Source of the DNA: an uncultured Campylobacter sp.
GTDB taxonomy: Bacteria > Campylobacterota > Campylobacteria > Campylobacterales > Campylobacteraceae
Length of the DNA stretch: 64,000 bases
Reading direction: 5' to 3'
Assembly: GCF_963526985.1 (NCBI RefSeq)
Contig: NZ_CAURPW010000001.1
Coordinates: forward strand, 62,001-126,000
In this document: piece by piece, positions 8,935 to 17,805 of the stretch
How the letters are laid out: every line of letters starts with the position of its first letter
Numbering within the stretch: the first letter of the stretch is position 1
The notes under the pieces: model-generated
The model's input: only the letters and a program-made list of their open reading frames with translations
Database searches by the model: none
What the model was told of the DNA's origin: nothing
Position numbers and translations under genes: made by a program

Positions 8935-10319
8935 GTTTTTCTCCTTTATTAGTTGATTTTTTAAACTCCATACGCTTTTTTGCTAGCCCCGCCTCGCACT
9001 CTTTTTCGTGCAGCTTTTGCGCCTTTTGGCGTAGTGCGGCGGCTTGCTTTTTATCGCTGCTCTCAAGACGGCGCGCTAGATTTAGACACCCGCGCGCGTC
9101 GTCCTTTTCGCAAGCCTCGCGAAAAAGGCTATCAGCCTCGTTTTCGTCCGCTTTTATCGCTTCGCCTACGCCTCTTTCATAGATCGCGCCCAGGTTCGTG
9201 CAGACCGGTTTTAGTCCGTTGTGGCAGGCGATCCCGTAAAAATTAAAGGCTTTTGCTATATCTTGCGGCGCATCCGCACCCTCAAAATGCGCATCCGCTA
9301 GGCTCTCGCAAGCATCTAGCCGCCAAAGCAAGCAGGCCTTTTCAAAAAGCTCCAGTGCGCGCGGAACGTCCTTTTTTACGCTGCGTCCCTGAGATAGCAT
9401 CTGCTAAGCTTGGCGCAAGAAGCTCCAAATCCGCCTTCGCAGGCCTTCTCGCGAAATTTGACTGCCTGCTTGCTATCTTGCCGCGCTCCGCCAAGCCCCT
9501 TTGCGTAGAGCTCTCCTAGCGCCACGCAGCCGTTTGCTACGCCTGCGTCGCAGAGCTTTTGCCTAGCTCGTAGGCCGCCTCAAACTGCCCGCTTTGATAC
9601 TGCGTCCAGCCGCCCTGTAGCTCGTCTAGACGCTGGCTACCCTCGCATTTGTAGGCATTTGCGGCGCAGGCCTTGTCGTAGTAGGATCCAGCGGCTTTGA
9701 TATCCTGCGCAAAACCCGCCTTGCCGTCCTCGTAAAGCCTGCCCAAAGCCTCGCACGCTTCGTAAATTTTGCCTTCGCAGCCAAGCGAGTAAAATTTGAG
9801 CGCGTTTTTTGAGTTTTTTGCGGCTTCGTCGTTTTCGCTCGCCCAGCCGTCCGCGTACATGCCGCCTAGATAGTAGCAAACTACCGCGTAACCGCGCTCG
9901 CAGGCCTTTACGTAGAGGTCTAGCGCCTTGCTTTCATCTGGTGCGACGCCGCTGCCCGCTTCGTAAATTTGAGCTAGATTATAGCAGCTTAAACCAAATC
10001 CTTTTTCGCAGGCTTGCTTAAAAATCGCGGCGGCTTTGGCGTGTTCGCCGCTGTTTTGATGGAGCGAGGCTAGGCTATCGCAGCCTGATAACTCGTCCGC
10101 GTCGCAGGCTTTTTGGTAAAATTTGCCGGCTTTTTCGTCATCTTGCTTTACGCCTCTGCCGCTTTGGTATAAAAACCCAATCCTTACGCATCCGCGCGCT
10201 TTTTGCCAAAATTTTGCCGCCGTTTGTTTATCGAGCGCGTCGCACATGGTTTGAGCTTCGTCCGTCAAATTTGCGAGGGCGAAATTTGGCGCAAAAAGCA
10301 GTAGCAAGAGCTGTTTTAT
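8924..10319 (-). pseudogene. Sel1/Hcp-like cysteine-rich repeat protein, broken by two frameshifts
   Basis: Two open pieces, 9537-10307 and 8924-9400, are parts of one secreted Sel1-like repeat protein of the Helicobacter cysteine-rich (Hcp) type: ~36-residue units such as FKQACEKGFGLSCYNLAQIY with two Cys each. The segment between them, in a third frame, continues the pattern (LCDAGVANGCVALGELY, then KACEGGFGASCAKL). Restoring one A in the A4 run at 9557-9560 joins piece one to the middle; adding one base near 9400-9404 joins the middle to piece two. The expected start (codons reading I-K-Q-L before the signal peptide, 10317-10319) is ATA instead of ATG; a TTG at 10305-10307 is the only alternative. 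Either real decay, a slipped homopolymer, or sequencing errors. Confidence 0.82.
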
Positions 10320-10355
10320 TTAAATTTTACTAGCTTTATTTTTCTCAAATTTAAC

Positions 10356-10530
10356 CTATTTTTCTTCTTTGTAGAGTTTGCATACTGCTGTCGATAGGTC
10401 GTAACATCTGGGCGCGCTGCCTAAGTAGTGCGACGATGCGCTAAAACTACGCAATCTTGGTGTCCTTGAATATTATTTGTGTACGGAGTAAATTTGATAC
10501 AGTTACGCAAACGGCTATGATCTTTTTCAA
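10356..10530 (-). pseudogene. possible small secreted protein gene with a frameshift
   Basis: Within the 449-bp gap upstream of the Sel1-like gene. AAGGA followed 7 nt later by a TTG at 10528-10530 opens a frame reading MKKIIAVCVTVS..., which stops at 10447-10449. In the +1-shifted frame coding continues without stop as SHYLGSAPRCYDLSTAVCK... to a TAG at 10356-10358. Together they would give roughly 58 residues with an N-terminal hydrophobic stretch and two Cys in the C-terminal part. No family is recognised. Support is the ribosome site, protein-like composition in both halves and the neighbouring gene decay. The remaining bases to 10768 show only AAATTT-rich sequence. Confidence 0.35.
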
Positions 10531-10768
10531 ATTTTTCCTTAAATTTAGCACGAGCCAAATTTGAGCGGCAAAACCGCGCCGAGCTAAATTTAACCGCGCT
10601 TTTAAAGACTAAAATTTTATGGCGCGGTTACTAGAGTAGCCAAGATGCCGATGCAAAAATTTATCTTGCCCGCGCTTAGACTCGTAAGCTGCGCGGCAAG
10701 AAAGGGGGGGCGGTCAAATTTAGCCAAAAACCGCTCGGCTAGCAAAGCCAAATTTGACCGATTTGCGC

Positions 10769-11872
10769 TTAAACGTTAAATCTAAAATGCATCACGTCGC
10801 CGTCTTGAACGACGTAGTCCTTGCCCTCTAGGCGCATTTTGCCTGCCTCTTTGGCCGGGTTTTCGCCGCCGCACGCGACGTAGTCCTCGTAGCCGATGAC
10901 CTCGGCTCTGATAAATCCTCGCTCAAAGTCGTTGTGGATGACGCTGGCGGCTTTTGGCGCTTTCCAGCCTTTTACGATCGTCCATGCTCGCACCTCTACG
11001 ACGCCCGCGGTAAAATAACTTATCAAATTTAGCTTCGCAAACGCCGTTTTGATGATCTTTTCCAGGCCGCTCTCGTTCGTGCCTAGCGAGCTTAAAAACT
11101 CGTGCGCTTCTTCGTCGCTAAGGCCTACTAGCTCCTCTTCGATCTTGGCGCAAAGCTTGATAACCTCGTGTCCCGAGCGTGCGGCAAACTCGCGGAGCGC
11201 CTGCACGTATTCGTTATCCTCTGAGATGCCGTCCTCATCGACGTTTGCGCCGTAGACGACCTCTTTTGCGCTGAGTAGTCTTAGCTCTTTGTTTAAATTT
11301 ATAAACGCTTCCTCGTCCTTGCATCCGAAGCTGCTCGCGCTTTTGCCCTCATTTAGGTGAGCTAGCAGCGCATTTGCCGTCTCTAGCGCCTCTTTCGCGC
11401 CTTTTGCGTTTGCTTTAGCTTCGCGGGTTAGGCGCTCAATTTTTTTGTTTAGCTGCTCGATGTCGGCGAGGATAAGCTCGGTTTCTATGATCTCGACGTC
11501 TCGCACGGGATCGACGCCGCCTTCTACGTGCGTGATGTTTTCGTCCTCAAAGCAGCGCACGATGTGCAGTATCACTTCTGTTTCACGGATATTTGAGAGA
11601 AATTTATTTCCCAGACCTTCGCCCGCGCTTGCGCCCTTTACGAGCCCCGCGATATCGACGAATTCGATCGTGGAGTATTGGATTTTGTTTGGATTTACGA
11701 TTTTGGCTAGCTCGCCTAGGCGCTTATCTGGCACCGGCACGACGGCTTTATTGGGCTCGATCGTGCAGAACGGATAGTTCGCGCTTTCGGCGTTTTGCGC
11801 TTTCGTTAGCGCGTTAAACGTGGTTGATTTGCCGACGTTTGGTAAGCCTACGATACCTACTGCTAGTCCCAT
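10769..11872 (-). CDS. ychF: ribosome-associated ATPase YchF
   Basis: Obg-family P-loop protein that binds ribosomes and prefers ATP to GTP. Walker A GLPNVGKST is at residues 9-17, DIAGLVKGA is the G3 region, and the G4 position reads NVDE rather than NKxD, the YchF hallmark explaining ATP use. A TGS-like C-terminal domain ends the protein; 367 residues is normal. I take the start at 11872 because the family begins MGLAVGIVG; an upstream in-frame ATG would add 8 codons inside pepA. Start and pepA stop overlap by one base (TAATG). Confidence 0.97.
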   Translation of the reverse strand: MGLAVGIVGLPNVGKSTTFNALTKAQNAESANYPFCTIEPNKAVVPVPDKRLGELAKIVNPNKIQYSTIEFVDIAGLVKGASAGEGLGNKFLSNIRETEVILHIVRCFEDENITHVEGGVDPVRDVEIIETELILADIEQLNKKIERLTREAKANAKGAKEALETANALLAHLNEGKSASSFGCKDEEAFINLNKELRLLSAKEVVYGANVDEDGISEDNEYVQALREFAARSGHEVIKLCAKIEEELVGLSDEEAHEFLSSLGTNESGLEKIIKTAFAKLNLISYFTAGVVEVRAWTIVKGWKAPKAASVIHNDFERGFIRAEVIGYEDYVACGGENPAKEAGKMRLEGKDYVVQDGDVMHFRFNV

Positions 11873-13323
11873 TACAGCTCCTTTGCCATAGCGCATAGAT
11901 AATAAAGATTCATTCGCACGCCCGCTCCCGTCGCGCCCGCTTGGTTATATCCCCAAGCTTTTTCGGTGTATGCGGGGCCTGCGATATCTTGATGTATCCA
12001 CTTGTCTTTAAATTCGTCTTTTATAAATTTATCTAGGAAGATGCCCGCCGTAATCGCGCCGCCGTAGCGACTAGACGCCGTGTTGCTGACGTCTGCGATC
12101 TGGCTTTTGATTAGCTCGCGCAAGTGTGGGTTAAACTCCAAAATCGTATTTAGCTCGCCGCTCTTTGCCGCTTTTGCTTTAAATTCCGCCTTTAGCTCCT
12201 CGTTGTTGCCCATTATGCCGCTCGTGTATTCGCCAAGTCCGACCACGCAAGCGCCAGTTAGCGTCGCCATGTCGATGAGGATATCGGGCTTAAAATCCTG
12301 CGCGTAGCTAAGGCAGTCTGCGAGCACCAAACGGCCCTCTGCGTCGGTGTTTCGCACCTCGATGCTAACGCCGCTGCGAGAGATCAGCACGTCGTCGGGT
12401 TTATAGGCGTTGCCGCCGATCATATTTTCGGTCGCGCCTAAAATCGCGTGAATCTCAAACGGCAAATTTAGCTCCGCCGCGCCTTTAATTATACCCATTG
12501 CCGCAGCTGCGCCGCTTTTGTCGGCTTTCATAGTTAGCATATAATCAGCCGGCTTTAAGCTAAGTCCGCCGCTATCGTATGTTAGCCCCTTGCCGACGAA
12601 GATTACGCGTTTTTTGGCGCCTTTTGGTTTGTAGATGAGGTGGATGAGGCGAGGCGGATGGACGCTGGCTCTGTTTACCGCTAAAAATGCGTTCATCTTT
12701 TCTTTTTCGAGGAATTTCTCGTCGTAAATTTTGCAGCTTAAATTTGGATAGTTTTTGGCTAAATTTTGCGCCTCTTCGGCCATCTTTTGCGGGGTGTAAA
12801 TTTCAGGTATTTCGTTTACGATATCTTTGGTGAAATTTGTCGCAGAGGCGATTATCTCGCCGTGAGCAAAGCCGTCCTTTGCGTCGTTTTCGCGGACGAC
12901 CTCGCCGCTAAATTCCTCGCTGCTAAAAATAATCTCTTTTAGCGCGTATTTTTCTTTTTTTTCTTTGTATTTGTTAAATTCGTAAGCGCCCAGCAAAAAG
13001 CCTTCGGTTAGAGCTTGAAAGCTCATTTTTTGGCAGCCTGCGACGTATGAAGCTAGTTTTAGGCTTTTGACGTTTAGCGATTTTACGGCGTTATAGGCTT
13101 TTGCCGCGGCTATGCGAAGCTCGTCGTAGCAAAGCTTATTTAGCGGGACGTAAACCCTACCGCTTTCTAGCAAAAGCAAGACGCTCTCGCCTTTATAGTT
13201 GGCGAATTTAAACGCCTTTTCGTCTTTTATAAATTTATGTTTTAGGTTTTTGTCTACGACGAAAATCAGCTCCAAATCGGCCTTGATTTCGTCTAAATTT
13301 TTATTTACTATTTGAAATTGCAC
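11872..13323 (-). CDS. pepA: leucyl aminopeptidase (cytosol aminopeptidase, M17)
   Basis: Removes N-terminal residues from peptides using two metal ions. The M17 signature NTDAEGRLVLAD is intact, as are the metal-binding GKGLTYDSGG and MKADKSGAAA stretches. Length 483 is normal. The start is GTG at 13321-13323, with AGGA 9 nt upstream inside the 3' end of dedA, which it overlaps by 23 bp. Part of a minus-strand run apt-dedA-pepA-ychF with overlapping ends. The neighbourhood pepA-ychF is also found in C. jejuni, from memory. Confidence 0.96.
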   Translation of the reverse strand: MQFQIVNKNLDEIKADLELIFVVDKNLKHKFIKDEKAFKFANYKGESVLLLLESGRVYVPLNKLCYDELRIAAAKAYNAVKSLNVKSLKLASYVAGCQKMSFQALTEGFLLGAYEFNKYKEKKEKYALKEIIFSSEEFSGEVVRENDAKDGFAHGEIIASATNFTKDIVNEIPEIYTPQKMAEEAQNLAKNYPNLSCKIYDEKFLEKEKMNAFLAVNRASVHPPRLIHLIYKPKGAKKRVIFVGKGLTYDSGGLSLKPADYMLTMKADKSGAAAAMGIIKGAAELNLPFEIHAILGATENMIGGNAYKPDDVLISRSGVSIEVRNTDAEGRLVLADCLSYAQDFKPDILIDMATLTGACVVGLGEYTSGIMGNNEELKAEFKAKAAKSGELNTILEFNPHLRELIKSQIADVSNTASSRYGGAITAGIFLDKFIKDEFKDKWIHQDIAGPAYTEKAWGYNQAGATGAGVRMNLYYLCAMAKEL

Positions 13324-13909
13324 CTCTATGTTTCCTTTCGTTTAAAATTTTATTTTCTATGCGCTTAAAACCGTAGAGCAAAGTGCCCAAAAATATCGCT
13401 ACTACCGGCACTGCGACATACCAGTGCTCTTTTGCTTTGTGTAAAATTTCAAGTATGTGCTCGCCCAAAACCCACGCGGGGATTATCGTGATCGCGGCCC
13501 AGCACCACGCGCTTATTAGGTTTATGAGCGCGTATTTTTTCGCGCTGTATCCTGTTAGGCCTATGGTCATCGGTATGATGACGCGAAAGCCGTACATATA
13601 GCGCTGGATAAAGATGATCGGCCAGCCGTATTTTTTCAGCATTATGTGCGCGATGGCGAATTTTCGGCGCTGGGTATGAAGCTTTTTTGCGATATATTTT
13701 TTGTTGTAGCGGCCTAGATAAAAGTAAATTTGATCGCCGACAAAGCCGCCCAGGCCTGCTACGAAGATAGCCGGCGCGATATGCATATGCGTTTGATGAG
13801 AGAGGATGCCCGCCATTATGAGCGCCATTTCGCCTTCCATTATGCACCAGACGAAAAGTATGATGTAGCCGTACTCGATAAGTAGTTTCGTAAAAAATTC
13901 TTCCATCAT
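13301..13909 (-). CDS. DedA family membrane protein
   Basis: 202 residues with about five hydrophobic segments. Recognised by the DedA/SNARE-associated pattern: an N-terminal acidic EGE before a long helix, GGFVGDQIYFYLGRY, a basic loop, and FIQRYMYGFRVIIPMTIG containing the conserved F.R..P/R region. DedA proteins are lipid scramblases/flippases (undecaprenyl phosphate or phosphatidylethanolamine) linked to proton motive force and envelope stress. Translation is coupled to apt by a 4-bp ATGA overlap. Substrate not determinable here. Confidence 0.9.
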   Translation of the reverse strand: MMEEFFTKLLIEYGYIILFVWCIMEGEMALIMAGILSHQTHMHIAPAIFVAGLGGFVGDQIYFYLGRYNKKYIAKKLHTQRRKFAIAHIMLKKYGWPIIFIQRYMYGFRVIIPMTIGLTGYSAKKYALINLISAWCWAAITIIPAWVLGEHILEILHKAKEHWYVAVPVVAIFLGTLLYGFKRIENKILNERKHRGAISNSK

Positions 13910-14454
13910 AGCTCCAAAATGCTGTAAATTTTAGTTAGCGAGCGTAAATTTGCGCTACCGCCCAGATCCCTTAAATCGATCAAAAAGCAGGCCTCTACGC
14001 AAACGGCGTTTGTTTGATTGATTAGCTCGACGCTAGCTTTAGCCGTGCCTCCCGTAGCGATTAGGTCGTCGATTAAAAGCACTTTTGCGCCCGCTTTTTC
14101 GCCGAATGCATCGACGTGAATTTGTACTTCGTCCACGCCGTATTCTAGGCTGTATTTTTGCGAGATCGTGATATACGGCAGTTTTTTAGGCTTTCTAATC
14201 GGCACGAAAGGTAGCCGCAGTCTAGCCGCCAAAGCCGCTGCGAATATAAATCCGCGCGACTCGATGCCCGCGATGAAATCGATATCGGCGCCCTCGTATC
14301 TGGCAACTAGATGATCCATTAAAAAATTAAACGCCTCTTTGTTGTTTAGCAGCGTCGTGATGTCGCGAAATACTATGCCCGGTTTTGGAAAATCGTTTAT
14401 GCAGCGGATAGAATTTAATAAAAATTCCTTCCCCGCTTTGTCTAGTTCTTTCAT
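13906..14454 (-). CDS. apt: adenine phosphoribosyltransferase
   Basis: Salvages adenine to AMP using PRPP. The PRPP-binding loop reads VLLIDDLIATGGTA at about residues 125-138, and DFIAGIESRGFIF matches the family substrate loop. At 182 residues it is standard length. AAAGGC precedes the ATG at 14452-14454. It is separated by only 20 bp from the upstream coiled-coil gene, so one transcript probably runs from rpiB down to ychF. Confidence 0.96.
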   Translation of the reverse strand: MKELDKAGKEFLLNSIRCINDFPKPGIVFRDITTLLNNKEAFNFLMDHLVARYEGADIDFIAGIESRGFIFAAALAARLRLPFVPIRKPKKLPYITISQKYSLEYGVDEVQIHVDAFGEKAGAKVLLIDDLIATGGTAKASVELINQTNAVCVEACFLIDLRDLGGSANLRSLTKIYSILEL

Positions 14455-14474
14455 TTTTTGCCTTTAAATTTGAT

Positions 14475-14804
14475 TTATAGTAGCGCTTCGATTTTGCCCT
14501 CTAGCTCGCGGATGCGCTGGCGGAGTTTGTCGTTTTCCAGGCGGTACTGCGAGTTTCTGGTGCGAAGGGCGTTGGCGTCGTTTTTGACTTTGTTTAGTTC
14601 GTCGGTGAGTATATCGATGTTGCCCAGGCCGCGCTGGAGCTGGATTTGTAACTTGCGGATGACGACTTCGGTATCTTGGAGATTATTTTTCATAAAATCG
14701 CGCGTCGTGCGCTCTTTTTTAAGCAAGGTTTTAAAGTAAAATACCATAACGGTGAGATAGATACAAATGCAAATCAAAACGGTAAGTATGAGCCAATCGG
14801 TCAT
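14475..14804 (-). CDS. uncharacterised membrane-anchored coiled-coil protein
   Basis: 109 residues: an N-terminal transmembrane helix (about 4-25, WLILTVLICICIYLTVMVFYF-like) followed by ~80 residues of strongly charged coiled coil with heptads ending LRQRIRELEGKIEALL. The start at 14804 is chosen because it overlaps the rpiB stop by 4 bp (ATGA) and begins with the membrane segment; the longer frame to 14990 reads arginine-rich sequence antisense-like in rpiB and is not real. Topology suggests a cytoplasmic or periplasmic coiled coil tethered to the inner membrane. No family recognised. Confidence 0.8.
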   Translation of the reverse strand: MTDWLILTVLICICIYLTVMVFYFKTLLKKERTTRDFMKNNLQDTEVVIRKLQIQLQRGLGNIDILTDELNKVKNDANALRTRNSQYRLENDKLRQRIRELEGKIEALL

Positions 14805-15241
14805 TTCTCGCCTCCTAACTTTTTCACGCGTCTTTCGTGCCTGCCGCCGGCAAATCCGGTATCGAAAAAGGCCTTTATCATATCTGCCGCGACCGCGTCG
14901 CCGATCGTTCTGGCGCCCATGGCTAGCACGTTTGCGTCGTTGTGCTCTCGCGCTAGTTTTGCCGTGGTGACGTCGTGACAAAGCGCGCATCGAACGTGCG
15001 CATGGCGGTTAGCCGCGATACTGATGCCGATACCCGTGCCGCAGATTAGCACGCCGTATTCGTTTTCGCGCTGCAAATTTTGCGCCAAAAGCTCGGCAAA
15101 ATCGGGATAATCGACGCTATCTTTGCTATGCGTTCCTAGGTCGCATACGCTAAAACCTTCGCTTTTTAAAATCTCGCAAATTTGCGCTTTAAAATCAAAG
15201 CCCGCGTGGTCGCTCGCGATAAAAATTTTGTCTATTTTCAT
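14801..15241 (-). CDS. rpiB: ribose-5-phosphate isomerase B
   Basis: Interconverts ribose-5-phosphate and ribulose-5-phosphate. ASDHAGFDFK at the N-terminus and GVLICGTGIGISIAANR in the middle (catalytic Cys in ICGTG) are the LacAB/RpiB signatures; 146 residues is normal. A clear extended -10 promoter lies 30 bp upstream, so this gene starts the transcript running into the coiled-coil gene and apt. Confidence 0.96.
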   Translation of the reverse strand: MKIDKIFIASDHAGFDFKAQICEILKSEGFSVCDLGTHSKDSVDYPDFAELLAQNLQRENEYGVLICGTGIGISIAANRHAHVRCALCHDVTTAKLAREHNDANVLAMGARTIGDAVAADMIKAFFDTGFAGGRHERRVKKLGGEK

Positions 15242-15261
15242 GAAATTTCCATAAGCTAAAA

Positions 15262-15288
15262 AATGCTTAATTATAGCAAAAAAGCATT
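15262..15288 (-). promoter_or_regulatory. extended -10 promoter of rpiB inside a terminator-like hairpin
   Basis: On the minus strand the sequence TGCTATAAT (15270-15278) is an extended -10 box of the Campylobacter housekeeping type, with a predicted start near 15263 and a ~22-nt leader to rpiB. It sits in the loop of a 7-bp inverted repeat (AATGCTT/AAGCATT, 15262-15268 and 15282-15288) followed by a T-run, which may terminate the M50 protease operon coming from upstream. One short element could serve both functions. Confidence 0.6.
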
Positions 15289-15351
15289 AAAGTAAAATTT
15301 CGCCGCGAGCCTTTAGGAGCGAAATTTAGGCTAAATTTTAAAATTTGCCGT

Positions 15352-16005
15352 TTACAAAAACATCCTCATGATCGTAACGGCATATCGTATCGGCTCGAAA
15401 AAGTAATCTTTTAGCGGCGAGATCACGATGATAACTAGCGCGATAAAGCCGTATCTTTGTATGCCGTTTAGCCAGTTTGCAGCGCCGTGAAGCCCGAAAA
15501 TGCGTAAAAGATACTCAAGCGCTTTTGAGCCGTCAAGAGGCGGGATAGGGTAGAGGTTAAAGAGGGCTAGGACTAAATTTACGGCTGCGAGCATGAAAAC
15601 AAACTGCGCTACCGAGCTATCAAAAAGGCCATCAAAACCGATCAATTTAAACGCGCAAAACGCTAGCGCAAAAAGAGCTAGGTTGTATGCGATGCCAGCA
15701 AGCGCGACAACGATAGCTGCCTTGTAGCCGCCGTTATAGAGCACCGTGCGTAAATTTATAGGTACCGGTTTAGCCCAACCAAACGTCACTCCGGTGCTAA
15801 GATACATGAGTGCGGGCACGACGATAGTGCCTAGCGGATCGACGTGTTTTATGGGATTTATGCTGAGCCGCCCCAAATTTTTGGCAGTCAAGTCGCCGAA
15901 TTTAAACGCCGCATATCCGTGCGCGATCTCGTGCCCGACGACGGAGATAACCAGCACGGCGACTAGGATCGCTACCTGAGCGAAGTCGATACTGTCAAGG
16001 TTCAT
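15352..16005 (-). CDS. site-2-protease family membrane metalloprotease (M50)
   Basis: 217 residues with about six hydrophobic segments. The zinc motif HEIAH is at 25-29 inside the first long helix and the second motif NLYPIPPLDG (about 151-160) supplies the third ligand Asp. There is no PDZ domain, so it belongs to the short SpoIVFB/FtsH-adjacent type rather than RseP. The start overlaps the lepB stop by 4 bp (ATGA), and it lies in the run folD-lepB-M50. Substrate unknown. Confidence 0.92.
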   Translation of the reverse strand: MNLDSIDFAQVAILVAVLVISVVGHEIAHGYAAFKFGDLTAKNLGRLSINPIKHVDPLGTIVVPALMYLSTGVTFGWAKPVPINLRTVLYNGGYKAAIVVALAGIAYNLALFALAFCAFKLIGFDGLFDSSVAQFVFMLAAVNLVLALFNLYPIPPLDGSKALEYLLRIFGLHGAANWLNGIQRYGFIALVIIVISPLKDYFFEPIRYAVTIMRMFL

Positions 16006-16868
16006 TCGATCTTGTTTCCGTCGTTTTTAGCTTCTGCTCTGGCGGCGTCTAGTAGCTCGGGCGAGTTTTGTATAAAATCCACGCTCTTGCCGACTCTGTT
16101 CCATCTGATTTTGTATTCGTCGTCCCAGCTAAAATATACAAACCAAGGCTTGCCGACGATATTTTTGTATGCCACGGGGCCCCAAAAACGGCTGTCGTTT
16201 GAGTGGTCGCGGTTATCGCCGATCATGAAAAACTCGCCTTCGGGAACCTGAAAATAAAATGCGTTAAACGGATAGTTGCCTACGCTTGGTAGCTCGTTTA
16301 CGATAACGGGTTGCATGGCGAATTTGCTTGCGTTTAGGTAGTTTACGGCTAGTTCAAATAAATTTACCTTCTCGTCGTAGTGGATGCCGCCGAATTTATA
16401 AGGCTCTTTGACGAAAAGTTTGCCGCCTAGTTTAACGATATCTTTTTCGTCGAAATTTGCCTTTATAAACTCCTCGCCCTCGTGCGGGTGCAAAAATAGC
16501 GCTTTTTCCGTAAATATCACTTCATCGCCGCCGACTGCGAAATTTCGCTTGACGTAGTGGATCTTTTCATCGTGAGGATAGCGAAAAACCACGATATCGC
16601 CGCGCTGCGGTTTTGCTCCCTCGATGAGATGGCCGTTACCGTTGAAATCGGGCAAAATCTTGACCTCTATCCACGGAATGCGCGGAGTCGAGATGCCGTA
16701 GCTAAATTTTTTAACGAAAAGATGATCGCCGACTAAAAGTGTGTCCTTCATCGAACCAGACGGTATCACGAAGGCCTGTGCGACAAAGAAAATCACGAGC
16801 AAGACGATGACGACCGTGCCCGTCCAGCTGTTTGAAAAATCTAAAAATTTATTAAACGCTTTTTTCAA
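16002..16868 (-). CDS. lepB: signal peptidase I
   Basis: Cleaves signal peptides of exported proteins. One N-terminal membrane anchor (about 17-35), then the catalytic Ser39 in IPSGSM and Lys107 in HYVKR, with GDNRDHSNDSRFWG as the conserved box E. At 288 residues it carries the insertion between boxes typical of the gram-negative enzyme. It follows folD after 3 bp and is coupled to the M50 protease downstream. The same gene is called lepP in C. jejuni. Confidence 0.96.
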   Translation of the reverse strand: MKKAFNKFLDFSNSWTGTVVIVLLVIFFVAQAFVIPSGSMKDTLLVGDHLFVKKFSYGISTPRIPWIEVKILPDFNGNGHLIEGAKPQRGDIVVFRYPHDEKIHYVKRNFAVGGDEVIFTEKALFLHPHEGEEFIKANFDEKDIVKLGGKLFVKEPYKFGGIHYDEKVNLFELAVNYLNASKFAMQPVIVNELPSVGNYPFNAFYFQVPEGEFFMIGDNRDHSNDSRFWGPVAYKNIVGKPWFVYFSWDDEYKIRWNRVGKSVDFIQNSPELLDAARAEAKNDGNKIE

Positions 16869-16871
16869 AAT

Positions 16872-17723
16872 TTACGCCTTTTTCGCGCGGTTTTTGGCCG
16901 ATTTTATGGTGTTTGACAGTAGCATCGCGATGGTCATCGGGCCTACGCCTCCGGGAACGGGCGTTATAAACGAGCATTTTGGAGCTACTTCGTCAAATTT
17001 GACGTCGCCTTTTAGCTTGCCGTCGTCCATGCGGTTTATGCCTACGTCGATTACCACCGCGCCCTCTTTTACCATATCCGCCGTTACGAAATCCGCCCTG
17101 CCGATAGCCGCTACTAGGATGTCGGCGTCTGCGCAAATTTCTTTTAAATTTCGCGTTTTGCTATGCGTCACGGTTACGGTCGCGTTGGCGTTTAGCAGTA
17201 GATTTGCCATAGGTTTGCCCACGATGTTGCTACGTCCGATCACGACGGCGTTTTTGCCTTCTAAGTTTATATCGTAGGCTTTAAAAATTTCCATTATGCC
17301 TAGCGGCGTGCAAGGCACAAAGCCGTCAAGTCCGCTAGCTAGCTTGCCGACGTTTATCGCGGCAAAGCCGTCCACGTCTTTTGCTGGGCTAATGGTTTCT
17401 AAAATTTTATTCGTATCTATATGCTTTGGTAGCGGCAGCTGAACCAGGATGCCGTCGATACCGTCGTCTAAATTTAGCACGTCTATTAGCGCGATTAGCT
17501 CGCTTTGCGTCGTGGACTCTGGCAAGCGGTGCATCACGCTTTTTATCTCGCAGGCTATGCAGGCTTTTTCTTTTGCCGCGACGTAGGTTTGGCTGGCTTT
17601 ATCCTCGCCCACCAGTATCACCGCAAGCGCAGGCTCTATGCCTTGATTTTTCAAATTTAGCGCCTCGTTTTTTACTCTTTCTTTCACCTGCGCGCTTACG
17701 TTTTTGCCGTCTAATATCGTCAT
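16872..17723 (-). CDS. folD: bifunctional methylenetetrahydrofolate dehydrogenase/cyclohydrolase
   Basis: Interconverts methylene-, methenyl- and formyl-tetrahydrofolate with NADP. Family marks are SQTYVAAKEKAC (catalytic Lys region), VQLPLPKHI, and the NADP-binding loop GRSNIVGKPMANLL; the C-terminus has TPVPGGVGPMTIAML. 283 residues is normal. AAAGGACG precedes the ATG. It heads the minus-strand operon folD-lepB-M50 and is divergent from the cytochrome c gene across 82 bp. Confidence 0.97.
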   Translation of the reverse strand: MTILDGKNVSAQVKERVKNEALNLKNQGIEPALAVILVGEDKASQTYVAAKEKACIACEIKSVMHRLPESTTQSELIALIDVLNLDDGIDGILVQLPLPKHIDTNKILETISPAKDVDGFAAINVGKLASGLDGFVPCTPLGIMEIFKAYDINLEGKNAVVIGRSNIVGKPMANLLLNANATVTVTHSKTRNLKEICADADILVAAIGRADFVTADMVKEGAVVIDVGINRMDDGKLKGDVKFDEVAPKCSFITPVPGGVGPMTIAMLLSNTIKSAKNRAKKA

Positions 17724-17805
17724 TTTCGTCCTTTATTACTTTTTAATCGCAAAGATTGTATGATAGCTAATTTTAGATTAAATTTACGAAAAAGCGAAAG
17801 AATTT

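Noticed and set aside
14805..14990. Longer start for the coiled-coil membrane protein
   Set aside because: The extra 62 residues are arginine-rich antisense-like sequence inside rpiB; the ATG at 14804 overlaps the rpiB stop and starts with the membrane helix.
16741..17277. 178-codon ORF on the plus strand, opposite lepB and folD
   Set aside because: It is antisense to two well-supported genes and mirrors their codon bias.
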